DNA of 9,869 nucleotides, from assembly GCF_030515985.1 (NCBI RefSeq), contig NZ_CP100376.1:1845231-1855099 (forward strand), in the 5' to 3' direction. How positions within the stretch are numbered: position 1 is the first letter of the stretch; each line of letters begins with the position of its first letter. This stretch comes from Corynebacterium accolens. Its GTDB lineage: Bacteria; Actinomycetota; Actinomycetes; Mycobacteriales; Mycobacteriaceae. Made by a program: the position numbers and the translations under genes. This document shows, one piece after another, positions 6,579-9,869 of the stretch. The notes beneath the pieces were generated by a model. That model was not told where the DNA came from. It saw only the letters and a program-made list of their open reading frames with translations, and searched no databases.

Positions 6579-7754
6579 CTAACGTAAATCAGTATCTGTC
6601 GCGGCGGCGATGTCGATACCATCAGCGATGACTCGCACAGGTTCGAATCGAGCATTCAGGCCCACGAGGTTGGCGCGCTTACCGGGAGCCAAACGGCCCA
6701 CGTCCTTATCCCCCAACACGTCCGCAGCCGTGGTGGAAGTAAACCGAACCGCTTCCTCTGCGCCGTGGCGCGCGGCAAAACGCGCAAATTGCTGCGCCAA
6801 GGTGGAGGTTCCACCGGCGATGGCGCCGCTGTCCACCCGCGCCACGCCATCGGTCACGGTAACGGGCAGGGAGCCCAGCTCATAGGAGCCATCGGCCATG
6901 CCGGCAGCGGCCATCGCATCGGTGACCGCAAAGGAGCGGCGGTTATAGGCCATATCCACGGTGCCATCGGCAAGATGCACGCCATCGGCAATAAGCTCTA
7001 CCCCCGCATCGCCCGCTTTCGAGCCGGTGAGTAGCGCGGCCACCGTGCCGGGTGCACGGTGGTGGATGGGCGGCATGGCGTTAAAAAGGTGGGTGCCGGT
7101 CACGGTGACGCCCAAGTCTTTCGCCTGCTCCATGATCCGCAGCGTGGTCTCATAATCGGCTTCGGTATGGCCCAAGCTGGCGATAATATCGTGTTCTGCA
7201 CAAACCTCAAGGATCTCTGCAGCGGCCTGGGTTTCTGGGGCGAAAGTAATGGACCGCAGGTGGCCGCGGGCGGCGTCGATCACCGCGCGGAAAAAGTCTG
7301 GGTCTCCCGGCACGATGCGCGATGGATCCTGCGCGCCACATTTGGCCGCGGCGATAAACGGGCCTTCCATATGGATGCCGGCGATATCCCCCTCATCTGC
7401 CAGCGTGGCAAGCAACTCCGCCCGCGCGCACAGCTCCGCTTGCGTCCCAGAAACCATGCTGGCTATCAGCGTGGTGGTGCCGTGGGCGCGATGAAAGCGC
7501 GCGGCGGCGCGGCACTGGTCATAATCACCATTGGGAAAGCTTCCACCATTGCCGCCGTGATTGTGCAGGTCCACAAAACCTGGAACCCACAGCAAAACGT
7601 TTGGGTCACCGGCTTGCCAGTCCGCGTGCGCTGCGGGGACATCGCCAAGCGAGATGTCTTCAATGCGCCCGCCAAAGTTCAGCGCACCAGCGCGCAGCTC
7701 GACGTTCTCGTCGATGTACAGGCCTTCTACGCGGCCCTTCGTCTGTGTCTGCAT
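6579..7754 (-). CDS. nagA: N-acetylglucosamine-6-phosphate deacetylase
   Basis: A complete 391-aa cytoplasmic amidohydrolase. It removes acetate from GlcNAc-6-P made by NagE, giving glucosamine-6-P for NagB. A small N-terminal beta domain leads into the TIM barrel at VPGFVDLHNHGGNGG, with the H64-x-H66 pair. Metal and substrate ligands follow: E130 (HMEGPF), H196 (SLGHTEADY), H222 (GTHLFNAM) and H260 (DGVH), with the catalytic D279 in AVTDAM. LAPGKRANLV near the C-terminus is typical of amidohydrolases. An in-frame start 31 codons upstream (7847) is rejected because it would lie inside the promoter and its extra residues are not protein-like. The ribosome site for the chosen ATG is weak (AGAAAAG about 10 nt upstream). 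First gene of the operon; its stop lies 11 nt before nagB. Confidence 0.95.
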   Translation of the reverse strand: MQTQTKGRVEGLYIDENVELRAGALNFGGRIEDISLGDVPAAHADWQAGDPNVLLWVPGFVDLHNHGGNGGSFPNGDYDQCRAAARFHRAHGTTTLIASMVSGTQAELCARAELLATLADEGDIAGIHMEGPFIAAAKCGAQDPSRIVPGDPDFFRAVIDAARGHLRSITFAPETQAAAEILEVCAEHDIIASLGHTEADYETTLRIMEQAKDLGVTVTGTHLFNAMPPIHHRAPGTVAALLTGSKAGDAGVELIADGVHLADGTVDMAYNRRSFAVTDAMAAAGMADGSYELGSLPVTVTDGVARVDSGAIAGGTSTLAQQFARFAARHGAEEAVRFTSTTAADVLGDKDVGRLAPGKRANLVGLNARFEPVRVIADGIDIAAATDTDLR

Positions 7755-7826
7755 ATTTCGTTCACTTTTCTGTTGTGTGGGCAGGCACCATCCCATAAAC
7801 GCGCCGATATCCCAGCGCAGCACTAT

Positions 7827-7846
7827 GTTATAACCTATTGGTACCA
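7827..7846. promoter_or_regulatory. Candidate operator: two adjacent 8-bp palindromes over the nag promoter
   Basis: TGGTACCA (7839-7846) lies in the spacer between -35 and -10, and GTTATAAC (7827-7834) overlaps the -10 and probable start site. These are positions expected for repressor sites. GlcNAc genes in actinobacteria are usually controlled by GntR-family repressors (DasR in Streptomyces, NanR in C. glutamicum), whose sites often contain TGGT...ACCA. That such a factor binds here is inference. No regulator gene lies in the window. Confidence 0.4.
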
Positions 7847-7860
7847 TACCCCAGTGTCAA
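7832..7860 (-). promoter_or_regulatory. Candidate promoter of the nagA-nagB-nagE operon
   Basis: On the minus strand a perfect TTGACA (7855-7860) is followed after 17 bp by TAGGTT (7832-7837), which keeps the TA...T positions of an actinobacterial -10 hexamer. Transcription would start near 7825, leaving a leader of about 70 nt before nagA. No comparable promoter is seen before nagB or nagE. Confidence 0.6.
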
Positions 7861-8066
7861 TGATGTCACTTTCACTTTTTTATGTGAGATTTTCGAGGAC
7901 TATCGACTGTGATGCTCAACTTCGTTTAGGCATAGACCCGCACCAGCCACTGGACTACATTGATCTTTAGGAAGTATCGCTTGCCGATGCCACCTCTACC
8001 CTCGGCTTCTCTCTAGCAAGCGCGCTACCTACGCCAACCACCGCGTCACGTCAGGAGAACGTAAAT

Positions 8067-8375
8067 ATGGATTTAAAACCAGAAACTATTGTTTCTAATA
8101 TTTTAAGCGATATTGCGGAAGTAAATGATTGGGCCAGCATTGCTGATGCCACCGGCGCTAATGACATAAACTCTTCCCACGCCACCCCTGACGAGGTTTT
8201 CACCATCCTCACTGCTGTTAAAAATAGTCCCGATTTGGCCCTCGGAACTGTCACAAATGAGTTCAAGGATTTCCCTGATAGCTGGTCGCCGCGTGATATA
8301 ACAGACCGGATCTTTGCCTCGTCAGATCCCACCCTCTCGATGATGGATATCTTTATGCGCCCGACCAATGAATGA
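8067..8375 (+). CDS. Hypothetical acidic small protein (102 aa)
   Basis: An unrecognised, soluble-looking protein of 102 residues with no signal peptide, membrane segment or cysteine. It is strongly acidic: about 18 Asp/Glu against 6 Lys/Arg. It has tryptophans at positions 22 and 73 and alternating helical stretches such as PETIVSNILSDIAEVNDW and PDEVFTILTAVKNS. The start is well supported: AGGAG lies 8 nt before the ATG. Codon choice is more AT-rich than in the nag genes, hinting at acquisition. It is transcribed divergently from nagA and is followed within 20 nt by a short membrane-like frame. A 118-codon frame on the opposite strand covers the same DNA but lacks a comparable ribosome site, so the plus strand is preferred. 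The charge could suit an immunity protein, antitoxin or DNA-mimic role, but nothing shows this. Confidence 0.6.
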   Translation: MDLKPETIVSNILSDIAEVNDWASIADATGANDINSSHATPDEVFTILTAVKNSPDLALGTVTNEFKDFPDSWSPRDITDRIFASSDPTLSMMDIFMRPTNE

Positions 8376-8392
8376 CCTACGGAAGAATAGAG

Positions 8393-8458
8393 ATGAAAAC
8401 TGACCACGTATCTCCTTTAAGTTACGTAGCCCTTAGCACTGTGGTTGTTGCTTCATGA
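8393..8458 (+). other. Possible small membrane-protein frame ending in an early TGA (21 aa)
   Basis: An ATG 17 nt after the acidic orphan's stop opens a 21-codon frame, MKTDHVSPLSYVALSTVVVAS, then TGA. Beyond the TGA the same frame continues LALYVHFETY. Reading the TGA as Trp (TGG to TGA) would give one continuous hydrophobic segment, so a nonsense mutation is plausible. The spacing suggests co-transcription with the acidic gene. Weak ribosome site. Confidence 0.25.
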
Positions 8459-8490
8459 CTAGCCCTATATGTGCATTTTGAGACATATCC

Positions 8491-8610
8491 ATGCTCATTG
8501 CCTTGATAATCAGTCTGCTCAACTGGGCCCTCCGGTCTTGTCATCAAGCAGCTACCCTGCAAAAGCGCAGGGATAAATTGGGTGCGATCTACTGTCTAAA
8601 TGACCACTAA
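8491..8610 (+). other. Possible small membrane peptide (39 aa), perhaps the second part of a broken gene
   Basis: An ATG-started frame encodes a hydrophobic N-terminal helix, MLIALIISLLNWALRSC, and a basic tail, QKRRDKLGAIYCLNDH, a single-pass membrane layout. It is in a different frame from the preceding 21-codon frame. The two could be separate micropeptides or pieces of one two-helix membrane protein broken by a stop and a frameshift. The ribosome site is poor (GAGA about 7 nt upstream). Confidence 0.28.
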
Positions 8611-8621
8611 GAGTGCTCTTC

Positions 8622-8633
8622 CGCGATATCGCG
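8622..8633. repeat. 12-bp perfect palindrome CGCGATATCGCG
   Basis: A self-complementary dodecamer with no loop, about 24 bp upstream of the candidate -10 of the membrane-protein gene. Position and symmetry suit a dimeric regulator site, but no matching factor is known to me and chance is possible in this GC-rich sequence. Confidence 0.4.
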
Positions 8634-8656
8634 CATGCAATTATTATTATTGAAAT

Positions 8657-8662
8657 TATAAC
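8657..8662 (+). promoter_or_regulatory. Candidate -10 element of the six-helix membrane protein gene
   Basis: TATAAC follows an AT-rich tract (8639-8659, with repeated ATT) in otherwise GC-rich DNA. It would start transcription about 60 nt before the ATG. No good -35 is seen at 16-19 bp, which is common in corynebacterial promoters. Confidence 0.35.
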
Positions 8663-8727
8663 CGTTTCATGTCCTTCACAAGTACTCGCCTCGGACATGG
8701 CGGGATCCTCATCTCAAGGAGCACACC

Positions 8728-9330
8728 ATGACCAGTCGTTCACCCGCACCGCCGCGGCACCGGTCCCAGTACGTTCTCTTGGCCGGCTTAGCCGTCTCGG
8801 TGGCCTATGCCGTCGTCCATATCGCGTTTTCTGATCCGGCCCTGATCGAAGGCACCGCACCCGCGCGCCTTTCCTTACGCAATTACCTTGGCCCAGTGCT
8901 GGGCTCTGGCATGGTGTGGGCATTATTTGCCTACCTCATGGGCAAGGCGTGCGCCCACCGGTGGAGATCGGCCTTTTTCGCAGGAGCCGGCATACTCTTG
9001 TTCATGTTGGCAGTGCACTACGCGCTGCTTTTCACCTTTGGTATCTACGACTGGCAGACGGCTTTTTCCTCTAATGCCACGTGGTTCCTCTTCGCCCTTA
9101 TCGCCGGGCCACTTTTCGGCGTGGCGGGGGCTTTGTCCCACAGGTTCGGCTGGCTAGATTACGTTGCCGTGCTCGGCTTCGTGCTGGAGCCACTGATTAC
9201 TGGGCTTATCCCAGGCAATAGTATCGAACCGCAGACCACGACCACCCCCGGATATCTTGCCGCGGTAACGCTGTGGATGATCGGTGCGGTTTTCCTCTAC
9301 TGCGAACGCCGGGCTCCTATTAAGGGGTAG
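8728..9330 (+). CDS. Hypothetical six-helix integral membrane protein (200 aa)
   Basis: A complete protein whose family I do not recognise with confidence; it resembles small actinobacterial membrane proteins of unknown function. A short basic cytoplasmic N-terminus (SRSPAPPRHRS) precedes about six hydrophobic segments, at residues 16-35, 51-71, 82-104, 117-136, 142-160 and 173-192. It ends in a basic tail, RRAPIKG, so both ends are probably cytoplasmic. Notable residues near or in the membrane are H96 (VHYALLF), D109-W110 and E154 in a helix (GFVLEPLITG). No transporter or enzyme motif is evident. The start is supported by AAGGAG 8 nt upstream. It appears to be a single-gene unit, convergent with the oxidoreductase gene, and the two coding ends overlap by 11 bp. 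Confidence 0.8.
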   Translation: MTSRSPAPPRHRSQYVLLAGLAVSVAYAVVHIAFSDPALIEGTAPARLSLRNYLGPVLGSGMVWALFAYLMGKACAHRWRSAFFAGAGILLFMLAVHYALLFTFGIYDWQTAFSSNATWFLFALIAGPLFGVAGALSHRFGWLDYVAVLGFVLEPLITGLIPGNSIEPQTTTTPGYLAAVTLWMIGAVFLYCERRAPIKG

Positions 9331-9869
9331 CCACATCCCCAGCGGCCCACCATCCGGGCATGCCATGGACCCCGGCCCCGGGCGCAGTGGAACTCGATGC
9401 CATGAATATTCCCGGCGCGAGCCGGTGCGGGTGCGCGGAGAGGCGCGGGCGCAGCACGGTCTGCAGCCCGGTCATGGCGCCACCGGCAATATCGCCACCC
9501 AACAGGTTGGGATTCCAGCGCTCCAGGTCAGCTGGGCTCGTCGCGCGGGTGGCCAGGATGGTATCGCGAAAACCGGGTGCGAAACGCTCGATCTGCCGCG
9601 CAATGAGGCCGGTCACCTCCCCCGGATAACGCTCCTCATAGCCATGCGGCACGTGCGCATAGGTCCACAGCACCAGCCCGCGCGAGGGGTCGGCCACGTA
9701 CTGTTGGCACACCATGACCAGGGGATTTTCGGGCATGCGGCGCTTGCCGATATCCCTTTCTGCCCCACCAATCTCCTCCACGCTGCCGCCCACGTGGACG
9801 GTGCCCGCTTGGCCCACGCGGGGATCGGCCCACGGCACGGGTTCGCTTAAGTGAAAGTCGACCTTGTAC
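9320..9869 (-). CDS. Phytoene-dehydrogenase-like FAD-dependent oxidoreductase, C-terminal part (5' end outside window)
   Basis: The frame is open to the window edge and gives the last 182 residues, from YKVDFHLSEP to GDVATP. Features fit the NAD(P)/FAD amine-oxidase-like proteins related to CrtI (COG1233). They include a substrate-domain strand, VDFHLSEPVPW, then GTVHVGGSVEEI, then LVMVCQQYVADPSRG, the segment HVPHGYEERYPGEV with the family's HVPHG-type motif, and NLLGGDIAGGA. The C-terminal FAD-binding end is PGAGVHGMPGWWAAGDV. The N-terminal dinucleotide-binding GxGxxG lies outside. Family members oxidise carotenoids or other isoprenoid-like substrates, but many actinobacterial ones have no known substrate, and no carotenoid genes are visible here. 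An internal GTG at 9838 is not the real start, because conserved sequence continues upstream of it. Confidence 0.88.
   Translation of the reverse strand, partial: YKVDFHLSEPVPWADPRVGQAGTVHVGGSVEEIGGAERDIGKRRMPENPLVMVCQQYVADPSRGLVLWTYAHVPHGYEERYPGEVTGLIARQIERFAPGFRDTILATRATSPADLERWNPNLLGGDIAGGAMTGLQTVLRPRLSAHPHRLAPGIFMASSSTAPGAGVHGMPGWWAAGDVATP

Larger units (their letters stand above)
7755..8066. other. Divergent intergenic region between nagA and the acidic orphan gene
   Basis: 312 bp that must carry control of both divergent genes. The nagA-proximal half holds the promoter and palindromes described separately. A tandem TCACTT TCACTT (7866-7877) stands just upstream of the -35. The orphan-proximal half has a loose inverted repeat, CGCTTGC/GCAAGCG, with arms at 7978-7984 and 8016-8022, and no clear promoter for the plus-strand gene. 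A plus-strand frame of 36 codons (7860-7970) is open, but it has no ribosome site and covers the operator region, so I do not call it. Confidence 0.6.
8376..8727. other. Intergenic region with broken small reading frames
   Basis: 352 bp between the acidic orphan and the membrane protein. The first 235 bp hold the two short membrane-like frames listed separately (8393-8458 and 8491-8610) and a small hairpin, CCCTGC/GCAGGG (8555-8572), with no T-run after it. The last 115 bp contain a CGCGATATCGCG palindrome, an AT-rich tract and a candidate -10 for the downstream gene. Confidence 0.55.

Noticed and set aside
7755..7847. N-terminal extension of nagA by 31 codons
   Set aside because: It would start between the -35 and -10 of the candidate promoter, and the extra residues do not resemble NagA.
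7860..7970. 36-codon plus-strand frame in the nag promoter region
   Set aside because: No ribosome site, overlaps the promoter region, and no recognisable product.
7978..8022. Inverted repeat CGCTTGC...GCAAGCG as a riboswitch or attenuator
   Set aside because: Seven-bp arms 31 nt apart with no further pairing or terminator are close to chance.
8051..8407. 118-codon minus-strand frame covering the acidic orphan gene
   Set aside because: No ribosome site at a suitable distance, and its product has no recognisable features. The plus-strand frame has AGGAG and an ATG at ideal spacing.
8555..8572. Hairpin CCCTGC/GCAGGG as a terminator for the acidic gene
   Set aside because: The stem is only 6 bp and no T-run follows. 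It lies inside a possible reading frame.
1..9869. CRISPR array, tRNA or rRNA genes, or prophage genes
   Set aside because: No regularly spaced repeats, no cloverleaf or rRNA-like sequence, and no phage structural or integrase genes were seen on either strand.

Overview
The window looks like chromosomal DNA from a Corynebacterium or a close actinobacterial relative. The chromosomal genes are GC-rich, the Shine-Dalgarno sites are AGGAG-like, and the complete IS resembles IS256-family elements common in this genus. The genus is inferred from protein style and gene order, not from a database match.

Left part (1-3657) is a mobile-element-rich accessory patch. A short reading frame of unknown origin (51-179) sits directly in front of a complete CzcD-like cation diffusion facilitator (189-1079), probably a Zn/Cd efflux pump. 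Downstream, on the opposite strand, lies a decayed IS1634/IS1549-type (IS4-superfamily) transposase. It has lost its 5' part and carries at least two single-base frameshifts. It ends abruptly at a complete 1435-bp IS256-family element (1840-3274) with an intact transposase and 27-bp imperfect terminal repeats. No target duplication is visible, and the missing half of the older IS is not on the other side, which suggests an adjacent deletion or other rearrangement. The following 383 bp (3275-3657) hold a perfect 15-bp hairpin and a possible gene remnant.

Middle part (3658-7860) is an N-acetylglucosamine catabolic operon on the minus strand, nagA-nagB-nagE. NagE is a full-length EIICBA phosphotransferase permease that imports and phosphorylates GlcNAc. 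NagA deacetylates GlcNAc-6-P, and NagB converts glucosamine-6-P to fructose-6-P plus ammonia. The three genes are closely spaced and share one candidate promoter upstream of nagA. A TGGTACCA palindrome lies between its -35 and -10, where a repressor would be expected to bind.

Right part (7861-9869) begins with a divergent, strongly acidic, unrecognised 102-aa gene (8067-8375). Two short possible reading frames follow it, encoding membrane-like peptides in broken frames. Next come an unrecognised six-helix membrane protein (8728-9330) and, convergent with it and overlapping by 11 bp, the C-terminal 182 residues of a phytoene-dehydrogenase-like FAD oxidoreductase that runs off the window.

I did not find a clearly new multi-gene system. 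The best candidates for something undescribed are the acidic orphan gene with its broken membrane partner (8067-8610) and the unexplained hairpin region between the IS and nagE (3275-3657).
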